Below are positions 18,762-26,723 of a stretch of 64,000 nt of DNA, one piece after another (position 1 is the first letter of the stretch; every line of letters begins with the position of its first letter). The notes below the pieces were generated by a model. It was given only the letters and a program-made list of their open reading frames with translations. It did no database searches and was not told where the DNA came from. The DNA comes from Caballeronia turbans (GTDB taxonomy: Bacteria > Pseudomonadota > Gammaproteobacteria > Burkholderiales > Burkholderiaceae). Made by a program: the position numbers and the translations under genes. The stretch covers positions 50,120 through 114,119 of the forward strand of contig FCOD02000018.1 of the NCBI GenBank assembly GCA_001544655.2, written 5' to 3'.

Positions 18762-21700
18762 GCGGCGCTTTCCAGATGTTGTACGAGCGGCTCGAACACG
18801 ATGCGCGCGAGCGCGGCGAAGGCATCGTCGAGCGTGAGATCCGCGCCGCGAAACGCGATGCGAAACACCGGGTCGTCGGATTCGGCGTGTGTGCGTTCGG
18901 ACTCCCACGCGGCCTGCGCTTTCGAATCGCCCTCTTTCACCTTGAGCCACGCGCTTTTCGGAAAGAACCTGAGCGGCATGCGTCGTCCCGCGCGATAGAG
19001 CGCCGCCAGCGCGGCGAGATGCGCGAGCGGATCGGCGACGGGCATCAGCGCGAAATCCGCCGATTGCGCCCCGCGACCGTGCCAGATCGTGCGGCGCGGG
19101 CCATCGGGGAGCGCCGCGCAATACGCGAGATGCGCGAGCCACGCGGACAAGTAATCCCGCGCGCGCGGCGTGTCGTAGCGATAGATCACCTGGCCTTGCG
19201 GCGTGAGCGCATTGAGCGTGCCGACGAGCGTCATCGGACGAATGTCGATGAGTGCGTCGTCGTGTGCGCCGAAGAGCGCGATGCCGGCGGTGTCGGGCCA
19301 GCGCGGCGCGAGATCGAGCGAGAACGGCAGACGCTCGACACCCGCGGACGTCGAAGCGCGCACGCGTTCGGCCAGTTGACCGAGCGCGTGAAGCTCGCGC
19401 GCCTGCCACACGCCGCCCGTCGCGCCGCCGGGCATTTCAGGACTCGCGCGCGCGACGCGTCTCGCGCGTTCGCGTGCGGCACGGTCGCCCTCGTCGGCGG
19501 CTTCGAGCAGCGCGGGCAGCACGCGCGCGGCGAGCGCATCGCGGCCCGCGAAGCCCAGTTCGAACGGCTCGGTCTCGTCGAGCTCGGCTTCGGCATCGAC
19601 GAGCGCGATGCCGAGACGGTCACGCAACAGCGCGCGCGCGGGATGACGCCAGAAGCGCACGAAGTCGTCGAACGCGACAATTGCGACGTCGTCCTCCTGC
19701 GGCAAGGGCGCGGAGAAAAACCGCGCGACGGGCTGCGATTTGCCCGACTCCAGTGCGCGAGCGAGTTCGGCGCGCTCGGGCTCGTAGGTGAAGAGCCTGC
19801 CGTGCGCGTGAAAATAGTCCGGCGCATAGGGCTGCAACGGGTGCTCGAACACGAAACGTGCGCGGGCCTCTGCGAGTTCACTGGGTCCGGCATGCCTGCC
19901 CGCGACGGACTGCGCGAGATAGTCGAGCAGCTCGTCGATGAGCGCGGCGGGCGGCAGCACCGCGTTGTCGCGGATACTGCGCCCCGTGTACGCGATCATT
20001 AACCGATCGCGCGCGGCGAGCATGAGATCGAGGAACAGGTTGCGCTCGTCATCGCGGCGCTGGCGGTCGCCGAGCTTGCCGAAACACGCCATCAGATCGA
20101 ACTCGTCGGCGCGCGTGAGGCTCGGAAGCATGCCGTCGTCCATGCCGAGCAGGCACACCACGCGATAAGGCAGGCCACGCAGGCTCGTCAACGACGAGAA
20201 CGTGACACCGCCCCACGGCACGCCGCCGCGCGCGGGATCGTCGAGCGTATCGGTGAGCGCGGTGCGGATCACGGCGGCCGATACGTCGGTATCGCCCGCG
20301 CCTTCGTCCATCGCGGCGACGAGCGAATCGACCGCGCGGCGCACGTCGCCGATGGCGTCGGTGAATGCGATGCCCGCGTCGAAGAAACGCTCGAGCGCAT
20401 CGAGCAGCAAAGCGCCCCACGCGCGCGCGGTGCGCGGCGTCGCGATGCGCTCGGCGAACGCGTCGATATCGTCGACGAAGCGCGTCAGACGGCCGAGCAA
20501 TTCGGCATCGGAGCCGTTCGCGCCTTGTATGGGCAGCCACTCGCCTACCGGTGACCCGCCCTCGGGCAACGCGTAGCCGAGATAAAGACGCGTGAGCGCA
20601 TCGGCGAATGTGTGGCGCGCGGCGGGCACGTCCGCGGCGGTGACTTCGTCCGGCCGTAACCCACGACGCGCGCCCGCGGCGGCGAGCCATGCCTGCGCCG
20701 TTTCGAGCGCGATCGCGTCGATGCCGTAACGCGCCGCGATCGCATCCACACGCAGCCATTCCACGAGTTCGGGCGCGCCGACGCCGCGCTCGGTAAGCGC
20801 GAGCCAGTCGATGAGCGCGCGCGCGACGGGATTCGCCTGCGACGGCGGCAGGCCCGTGATGCGATACGGAATGCGCCGCCGCTCGTTGCTCGCGCTCGCG
20901 GGCGCGGTGCCGAAGATGCCGTCGATGAGCGGCCCCGCCACCGCGAGGTCCGGAAACGCGACGAGCACATCAGACGGCTCCAGGCCTTCGATGTCGTCGA
21001 ACCAGTCGAGCAGACGATCGTGCAGCACTTCCAGCTGGCGCGACAGGCTATGACAGACATGCACTTCGATGCCGTTCTCCACGATCGTTTCAGGCTGCGG
21101 CTGCGCGTTCTCTTCATCGAGCGCCAGGATGCCGTTCTGCACGCGCGCGAGCCACGTGGGCGCGGGATTGTCCTCGAAGAGTTGCCGCTCGCTCGAGGCC
21201 GCGCTTTCGGTCAGCTCGTGCAGCATGTGCAGTTGCGCCTGCGTCTGGCGGCCCCATTCGGCAAGCAGCGGATGGCCGACTTCCTGATAATCGGCTTCGC
21301 CCTTCAGCTCGAGCTGCTCGACGCGCGCCGCGCTCACGATGTCGTACCAGAACTCGCGGCAGGGATTCTGCGCATAGACGCGCACGTCGATCCAGCGAGA
21401 CAGCTCGCGCAACAGCGCGATATGCAGCGGCGGCATTGTCGGCAAGGCAAACACGCTGATGCGGCGCGGCCATTGCGCGCGCATCACGGCATCGAGGTCG
21501 AGGCCGGGCGCGTCGGCGAGAAAGCGGTACGCGGGCGGCGTCGGATCTTTCTCGTCGCCGTTCGCATCGCGTGCGAGATCCGCGAGCAACGCGCGCCAGA
21601 GGGCCGCCTGCCAGCGCTCGTCCTCGCGTTGAATATCGTTCGCGCCGGAAAGACGCGGGCCGCGCGCATCGGTCCTGGCGCCGCTGCCCGCGAGAATCGA

Positions 21701-22156
21701 GCCGCCCGCCTGCCAGTGCGTGAGCCACTCGGGCCGATACGTCAGATAGTGATCGAAAACCGTCGCGATGCGGCGCGCTAGCTCGTAGCGCATCGAGTCG
21801 TCGGCGGCGTTGAGATACGTGGACAGCCGCGCCGAATCGCCGATCGACGGATCCTCGAAGAGCCGGTAGCAGCGCCACGCAAGCCGGTCCGGCGCGAACG
21901 GCGAATATGCGGGCACGGGCAGCACGCGTCCGATCTGCGCCCAAAGCCATTGCGCGAGATAGCAGAAATCGACGTTCGCGCAGATGCCGAAGCGCTCGGC
22001 CATGTCGAGTTCGAGCCGCCGCCGCACGGCCGCGCTCGGCACGATGACGGCTTCGCGCGCGAAGGGATCGCTCTCGCGCATCGCGAACGCGTCGAGGTCC
22101 TCGAAGAGCGCCGCGGCGAGCGTCTCGTGACGATTCGAATAAAAGAGTTCGAGCAT
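18758..22156 (-). CDS. recC: Exodeoxyribonuclease V subunit gamma (RecC)
   Basis: The Chi-recognising, inactivated-helicase subunit of RecBCD; 1132 residues from the start MLELFYSNRHETLA at 22156. The typical RecC sequences GICANVDFCYLAQWLW, QLEVLHDRLLDWFD and YRVVCLLGMDDGMLP are present. The upstream in-frame ATG at 22225 would add 23 residues without family similarity. First gene of the recC-recB-recD-arfB operon; its promoter should lie in the 195-bp divergent gap to the FUSC gene. Confidence 0.96.
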   Translation of the reverse strand: MLELFYSNRHETLAAALFEDLDAFAMRESDPFAREAVIVPSAAVRRRLELDMAERFGICANVDFCYLAQWLWAQIGRVLPVPAYSPFAPDRLAWRCYRLFEDPSIGDSARLSTYLNAADDSMRYELARRIATVFDHYLTYRPEWLTHWQAGGSILAGSGARTDARGPRLSGANDIQREDERWQAALWRALLADLARDANGDEKDPTPPAYRFLADAPGLDLDAVMRAQWPRRISVFALPTMPPLHIALLRELSRWIDVRVYAQNPCREFWYDIVSAARVEQLELKGEADYQEVGHPLLAEWGRQTQAQLHMLHELTESAASSERQLFEDNPAPTWLARVQNGILALDEENAQPQPETIVENGIEVHVCHSLSRQLEVLHDRLLDWFDDIEGLEPSDVLVAFPDLAVAGPLIDGIFGTAPASASNERRRIPYRITGLPPSQANPVARALIDWLALTERGVGAPELVEWLRVDAIAARYGIDAIALETAQAWLAAAGARRGLRPDEVTAADVPAARHTFADALTRLYLGYALPEGGSPVGEWLPIQGANGSDAELLGRLTRFVDDIDAFAERIATPRTARAWGALLLDALERFFDAGIAFTDAIGDVRRAVDSLVAAMDEGAGDTDVSAAVIRTALTDTLDDPARGGVPWGGVTFSSLTSLRGLPYRVVCLLGMDDGMLPSLTRADEFDLMACFGKLGDRQRRDDERNLFLDLMLAARDRLMIAYTGRSIRDNAVLPPAALIDELLDYLAQSVAGRHAGPSELAEARARFVFEHPLQPYAPDYFHAHGRLFTYEPERAELARALESGKSQPVARFFSAPLPQEDDVAIVAFDDFVRFWRHPARALLRDRLGIALVDAEAELDETEPFELGFAGRDALAARVLPALLEAADEGDRAARERARRVARASPEMPGGATGGVWQARELHALGQLAERVRASTSAGVERLPFSLDLAPRWPDTAGIALFGAHDDALIDIRPMTLVGTLNALTPQGQVIYRYDTPRARDYLSAWLAHLAYCAALPDGPRRTIWHGRGAQSADFALMPVADPLAHLAALAALYRAGRRMPLRFFPKSAWLKVKEGDSKAQAAWESERTHAESDDPVFRIAFRGADLTLDDAFAALARIVFEPLVQHLESAA

Positions 22157-22351
22157 GGAAGCGGCGTGCTTTGCGGCTTGAAATGGGGGGATTTGAAAAG
22201 CTTTGCAACGTTCAGGCGCCAGCATAGCAAAGCGGGCGCGGCGGCGAGAACCTGGCCGAATGGCCGAGGGTCGAAGCCCGGGTGAGTTGGGTTAGACTCG
22301 TTTCTCGCCTCGTCCCCTTAGAACATCAACGAGCGTCAAGACAGGAAGTCG

Positions 22352-24901
22352 ATGCGTTATTCGTTCGAAATCAGGAAGTTCATCTACAGCCAGTATTTCT
22401 TCGGCGGCTTGCGCATCGCTTTGGGCGTGTCACTGCCCGCCGTCCTCATGCTCATCGTCTTCGACAATCGCGAGCTCGGCTTCACGATCGCAACCGGCGC
22501 GCTCGGCGCGTGCGTCGTCGACATGCCCGGGCCGCTCAGGCACAAGCACAACGAGATGCTCGCCTGCACGCTGATCGGCTTTCTTGCGGCGCTCGCAACA
22601 GGAATCGCGACGGCGCATCCGCTCACGCTCTGGCTGACCATCGTGCCATTGACCTTCGTGCTGTCGCTGATCGTCGTCTATGGCAATCGCTGGCCGCAAA
22701 TCAGCTTCGCGACGCTCTTCATGATGGTCGTCACGCTCGAAGAGCATTTCACGCCCTTGCAGGCGCTCATCAACGCGTCGTGGATTCTCGTGGGCGGCCT
22801 CTGGTACACCTACTGGGCGACGCTCGTGAGCCGCCTGCTCGTGTATCGCATCGAGCAGCAGGCGCTCGCCGAAAGCATTTTCAGTTGCGCGGAGTACCTG
22901 CTCGCGCGGGCCGAGTTCTATGACGGCGACGCCGATCTCGACGAGTGTTATCGCGTGCTCATCGAAAAGCAGATTGCGGCCGTCGAGCGGCAGGACGCGG
23001 CGCGCGACATCGTGCTGCGCAACCTGCCGAAAGTGAAAAGCGGCAAGCTCGACGCGCGGCGCGCGCGGCTCTTCAATCTTTTCATCAACGTGGTGGATCT
23101 GCACGAGTTCTTCGTCGGCGCGCACACGGACTATCCGCTCGTCAGAAAGACCTTCGCGGGCTCGGACGTGCTCATCTTCTATCGCGATCTGATGCGAAAG
23201 GCGAGCGCGGATCTCGAGGAAATCGGCCTCGCCGTGCTGCAGAACAAGCCGGCCGGGCGGCAGATCAGCATGAAGGCCGAATTGCGCGCGATCGAATACG
23301 AACTCGAACTGATGCGCAAGCACGGCCTGCCGGAGAAGAATCCCGAAGCGTACACGGCGGCAGCGGCGGTGTTCAGGCGGCTCTGGAGCGCGACGCGACT
23401 CATCGACAAGATGCGTCGCCGCACACGCGACGACGCGAGCCCGATCGAGACCGAAGTGCAGATCGATCACGCATTGTCGCGGTTCATTTCGAGCCGGCGC
23501 GTGCCGTTCATGCAGATCTTTTCGAATCTCACGATGGCCTCGCCGAGCTTTCGCCACGCGCTGCGCGTAACGATCGCGGTTGGCATCGGTTACTGGCTCG
23601 GACGTCTGCTGCCGCTCACGAACGCGTACTGGATCGTGATGACGACGGTCATCATTCTGAAGCCCGGCTATTCGCTCACGAAGCAGCGCAATACGCAGCG
23701 GATCATCGGTACGGCGATCGGCTGCGCGGTGACCATCGCGCTAATTCTCTTCGTGAAAGAGCCGCATATCCTGCTCGTCGTCATGTTCGCGTCGATGGTG
23801 ATGAGCTATAGCCTCCTGCTCTTCAACTATGCGGCGAGCGTCGTGTTCACGTCGTCGTATGTGCTTCTGATGTTCCATCTGCTCGCGCCCGGCAGCTTGC
23901 GGCTGATCGGCGAGCGGGCGATCGACACCGTGGTCGGCTGCGCGATCGCCATCGCGGCGAGCCATCTCTTCCCTTATTGGGAATACCGGTTGATGGGCAA
24001 GCTCGTGAAGGATCTGCTCGCCGCGACGCGCAATTATCTGGAAGCCAGCTGGTGGTGGAAAGCGAAGCCGGCCACGCAGGCCGAGAAGGCGCGCGCGGCT
24101 TCGTCATCGGCGGTGGAAACGCCCGTCGAACGCGCCGTGTTCGCCGATGCCAACGCCGGCGCGGTGGCGGCGGCGTTGCCTGTCGAGGCGCCCGCGCAAA
24201 CGGTGACCATCACGGCGGTCGCGGCCAGCGAGCCGGGCACCGTCACGCCGCCGCTCGATCCGGCGCTGGTCGTCGATTCGCAGATGAAAGCCGCGAGTGC
24301 CACGGCGCAGCGGTTGTCGTCGGTGAGTATCGGGGAAAGCACGGCGGCCACGGCGAGCAAGGGCGCGTCCGCCGCGGCAACGGTCGCGGCCACCGCGCTC
24401 GATCGTGACTTCCGTTATCGGCTCGCGCGCAAGAACGTGCACATCGCTTTCGCCAATCTCGCGCAAGCGTTCCAGCGCATGATGCTCGAGCCGAAGGCGC
24501 AGCAACGGTATGTCGCCGAATTGAACGATCTGCTCGTGCAAAGCCATGTCCTCGCCTCGCAGATCACCGCTGTGGCGCCGCTCCTGCAGTCGCTCAACGA
24601 AGCGGGCGGCCAGCCGTTCGAACCGGTGCAGCGCACGTTCGGCATCGTGCGCGACAATCTCGCCGGCGCCGTCGGCGAACTGCCTGCCGCGCCCGGGCCC
24701 GATGCGCCGCCCGCACAGACGGACGCGCTCAAGGAACTGCGGCGCGATCTGGACAAGATGGTCGTCGATGCCGAGCGCGCGCAAGCGCTGCCCGCCGATG
24801 CGCTTCACGATCTCAAGCTGCTCGCGCATCAATGCAAACAGATGCTGACCGCGTCATCGCTCATCGGCAAGGACGCGGCGCAGATTCGCCTGCCGGTCTG
24901 A
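22352..24901 (+). CDS. FUSC-family inner-membrane protein (YccS-like)
   Basis: 849 residues with two clusters of membrane helices (about residues 15-165 and 395-550). These frame a cytoplasmic domain, the layout of the fusaric-acid-resistance/YccS family. Recognisable pieces are LGACVVDMPGPLRHKHNEM near the N-terminus and NAYWIVMTTVIILKPGYSLT in the second cluster, the FUSC core. A low-complexity Ala/Thr/Val stretch (about residues 575-690) is inserted before the C-terminal helical domain, longer than usual. Likely an exporter of aromatic acids or a cell-envelope transporter; substrate unknown. AGGAAG precedes the ATG. Confidence 0.9.
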   Translation: MRYSFEIRKFIYSQYFFGGLRIALGVSLPAVLMLIVFDNRELGFTIATGALGACVVDMPGPLRHKHNEMLACTLIGFLAALATGIATAHPLTLWLTIVPLTFVLSLIVVYGNRWPQISFATLFMMVVTLEEHFTPLQALINASWILVGGLWYTYWATLVSRLLVYRIEQQALAESIFSCAEYLLARAEFYDGDADLDECYRVLIEKQIAAVERQDAARDIVLRNLPKVKSGKLDARRARLFNLFINVVDLHEFFVGAHTDYPLVRKTFAGSDVLIFYRDLMRKASADLEEIGLAVLQNKPAGRQISMKAELRAIEYELELMRKHGLPEKNPEAYTAAAAVFRRLWSATRLIDKMRRRTRDDASPIETEVQIDHALSRFISSRRVPFMQIFSNLTMASPSFRHALRVTIAVGIGYWLGRLLPLTNAYWIVMTTVIILKPGYSLTKQRNTQRIIGTAIGCAVTIALILFVKEPHILLVVMFASMVMSYSLLLFNYAASVVFTSSYVLLMFHLLAPGSLRLIGERAIDTVVGCAIAIAASHLFPYWEYRLMGKLVKDLLAATRNYLEASWWWKAKPATQAEKARAASSSAVETPVERAVFADANAGAVAAALPVEAPAQTVTITAVAASEPGTVTPPLDPALVVDSQMKAASATAQRLSSVSIGESTAATASKGASAAATVAATALDRDFRYRLARKNVHIAFANLAQAFQRMMLEPKAQQRYVAELNDLLVQSHVLASQITAVAPLLQSLNEAGGQPFEPVQRTFGIVRDNLAGAVGELPAAPGPDAPPAQTDALKELRRDLDKMVVDAERAQALPADALHDLKLLAHQCKQMLTASSLIGKDAAQIRLPV

Positions 24902-24919
24902 ACGCGACGTGCTATTGCG

Positions 24920-25138
24920 TCACTGCGATGCGCCGATCGCGGGCACCGCGGGGCGCACGTCGCTTGCCGCGGACGGTTGCGCGTTTTGCTGATCGAACTC
25001 GCGCTTTTCGCGAATCGCGTTGAAGAGAATCGTGCCGATCACGAGCAGCACCACGACGACGATGAACACGCTGACGGCGCGGGTCGGGTTCTTCGGCTTA
25101 CCGTCCGGGCGGCGAGGATCGCGGGAATCGTGGTTCAT
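24920..25138 (-). CDS. Small single-span membrane protein
   Basis: 72 residues beginning MNHDSRDPRRPDGKPKNPTR, then one hydrophobic helix (AVSVFIVVVVLLVIGTILFN) and a polar tail. The basic N-terminus predicts a cytoplasmic N-end. The longer frame from 25249 has no coding character before this Met. It converges with the FUSC gene, 18 nt from its stop. No family recognised. Confidence 0.6.
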   Translation of the reverse strand: MNHDSRDPRRPDGKPKNPTRAVSVFIVVVVLLVIGTILFNAIREKREFDQQNAQPSAASDVRPAVPAIGASQ

Positions 25139-25312
25139 GAAAAGGTTCGTGGCGACGTTTCGGGAAAGACCCGACATGGTACTCGCGTTGGGTTTCAGTT
25201 GGGTTGCGAGGCATATCGGTCCAGCACCCGCTGATGCGGTTCGCCGCACTTCGGCTCATGTCGTTTCGATACGCGCACGCCGACGGCGAAATTCTGTGCT
25301 GCACCGCGCCGC

Positions 25313-25342
25313 TTGAAAGGCTCCCGTCCGGACGACGATACT
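25313..25342 (+). promoter_or_regulatory. Candidate sigma70 promoter for an sRNA
   Basis: TTGAAA (25313-25318; five of six to the -35 consensus), an 18-nt spacer, then GATACT (25337-25342; four of six to the -10). A start near 25349 would give a roughly 98-nt RNA ending at the terminator at 25423-25446. Confidence 0.4.
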
Positions 25343-25348
25343 GATTTC

Positions 25349-25447
25349 GATTCCATGCGCGTCCGATCCCGGCGAGGGCGGCAAGGGCAGGTGTCGGGAT
25401 AACCTTGTGACCGGACGTGTTGAGCCGCCCTCCCGGGCGGCTTTTTG
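25349..25447 (+). ncRNA. Candidate small RNA, no known family recognised
   Basis: An intergenic segment with a plausible promoter in front and a strong terminator behind, and no gene on the plus strand between. It can fold: CGTCCG (25360-25365) pairs with CGGACG (25412-25417) and, next inside, ATCCCG (25366-25371) with CGGGAT (25395-25400), leaving an 11-nt bulge on the 3' side. No significant reading frame lies inside. Transcription is not shown by sequence alone. Confidence 0.45.
25423..25446 (+). terminator. Intrinsic terminator, not explained by any annotated gene
   Basis: AGCCGCCC pairs with GGGCGGCT around a TCCC loop and is followed by TTTTT. The T run is only on the plus strand, where no protein gene precedes it within the gap. 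Confidence 0.85.
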
Positions 25448-25515
25448 TTTCATGCATGCGCGGCGAACGCGCCCCGCATCGCTTGATCATCTTGAGCTGA
25501 TGCGCTCGCGAACGC

Positions 25516-25989
25516 TCACGGCGCGAGCGTCGGCCTCACCGGCAGCGCCGTCGAATACTTGATCTGCTCCATCGCGAAACTGGAACTCACGTCATACAGA
25601 GGCACCGCGCGAATGAGCTGCTTGTACACGCGGTCGTAGTCGTCGATATCCGACACCACGACGCGCAGCAGATAGTCGGTTTCTCCGCTCATCCGATACA
25701 CCTCGACCACTTCCGGAATGTCGCGGACCGCGCGCGTGAAATCCTCCGCCCACGTCTGCGTGTGCTGATTCGTGCGCACCGCGACGAACACCGTCGTACC
25801 GACGCCCAGTTTCTTCGGATCGCATAGCGCCACCTGCGCCCGGATCACGCCCGTTTCCTTCAGGCGCTGAACGCGCTTCCAGCACGGCGTCTGCGACAGA
25901 TTCACGCGTTGCGCGAGTTCCGCGATGGGCATCGTCACGTCGTTCTGCAGCAACTCGAGCAGTTTGCGGTCGATGAGGTCCATTCCCAT
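25516..25989 (-). CDS. Lrp/AsnC-family transcriptional regulator
   Basis: 157 residues from MGMDLIDRKLLELLQ. The N-terminal winged helix-turn-helix (about residues 5-60, AELAQRVNLSQTPCWKRVQRL) is followed by the ligand-binding RAM domain (about residues 70-150, with SGETDYLLRVVVSDIDDYDR). AGGGGTGCAGC precedes the start; the in-frame extension to 26115 runs through the promoter region. It is divergent from the cysteine-dioxygenase-like gene and probably controls it and itself in response to an amino acid. Confidence 0.95.
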   Translation of the reverse strand: MGMDLIDRKLLELLQNDVTMPIAELAQRVNLSQTPCWKRVQRLKETGVIRAQVALCDPKKLGVGTTVFVAVRTNQHTQTWAEDFTRAVRDIPEVVEVYRMSGETDYLLRVVVSDIDDYDRVYKQLIRAVPLYDVSSSFAMEQIKYSTALPVRPTLAP

Positions 25990-26004
25990 GCTGCACCCCT
26001 TATA

Positions 26005-26057
26005 GGAAATTATTCTATTTCTCGATGGTCGAGCGAAATTATATGGAAACTTATTCT
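26005..26057. promoter_or_regulatory. Candidate Lrp-type operator pair
   Basis: In the 127-bp gap between the divergent Lrp regulator and the dioxygenase gene, GGAAATTATTCT (26005-26016) recurs as GGAAACTTATTCT (26045-26057). The copies are about 40 bp apart, roughly four helical turns. The first copy is part of a perfect inverted repeat GAAAT-N6-ATTTC (26006-26021). The gap is AT-rich against a GC-rich background, as expected for Lrp binding. Confidence 0.5.
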
Positions 26058-26116
26058 GGAGGCAAGCCGGTATAAATGAGTGCAACAGGCAACAACGAAG
26101 AGACGGCCCTTCCACT

Positions 26117-26716
26117 ATGCAACTCGAACATGTCAGCCGCCCGGCGCGGCCCTTTTCTCCGGCTGCGCCGGCTTCCGGTCCGGCTTCCCGCCAGAGCGCG
26201 GCGCTCGAGCAACTATGCCGCGAGCTGGATGCCGCTTTCTCTGCCGCCGAAAGGGGGCCGCGCGCTTCGTTCGGACAGCGCGTGCGCCTGGCGCTGCAAC
26301 GGGCGATCGCCGATCCGGGCCTGTTGCGTCCGGATCAGCGCGCAAGCAATCCGCAGAGTTATTGCCGCCATCTGCTCGCCGCCGATCCGCTCGACCGCTA
26401 TGCGATCGCCGCGCTCGTCTGGGCGCCGGGCCAGGCGAGCCCGGTGCACGGTCATCGAACGTGGTGCGGCTATGCGGTGATGGAAGGCACGCTCGAAGAA
26501 ACGCTTTATCGCTGGGACGCGCTCGAGCACTGCGCGATTAAAACGCGGCGTCATCCACGCCCGCCGGGCGCGGTGTCGTATGTGGACGCGGGACGTGGCG
26601 CGATTCATCAGCTCGGCCTTCCCGCCGATGCCGCCGCGCGCGCCGTCTCGCTGCATGTCTACGGCGTCGCGGGCGAGCAGATCTCGACGCACGTCAACGA
26701 TCTGCTGGCGGCCTGA
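26117..26716 (+). CDS. Cysteine dioxygenase-like cupin (thiol dioxygenase)
   Basis: 199 residues of the CDO_I cupin family, mononuclear iron enzymes oxidising cysteine or 3-mercaptopropionate to the sulfinate. The probable iron ligands are His111 and His113 in SPVHGHRTWCG and His164 in GAIHQLG, with the family's spacing. The cupin core is at residues about 95-185. At the position of the eukaryotic cross-link cysteine the sequence has Gly118 next to Cys117, as in bacterial types. Cysteine versus mercaptopropionate cannot be settled by eye. Likely regulated by the divergent Lrp protein. Confidence 0.88.
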   Translation: MQLEHVSRPARPFSPAAPASGPASRQSAALEQLCRELDAAFSAAERGPRASFGQRVRLALQRAIADPGLLRPDQRASNPQSYCRHLLAADPLDRYAIAALVWAPGQASPVHGHRTWCGYAVMEGTLEETLYRWDALEHCAIKTRRHPRPPGAVSYVDAGRGAIHQLGLPADAAARAVSLHVYGVAGEQISTHVNDLLAA

Positions 26717-26723
26717 AGAAAGC

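Noticed and set aside
18762-19409. N-terminal extension of recB by 216 codons
   Set aside because: It runs within recC in another frame. The ATGA overlap and the family start support 18761.
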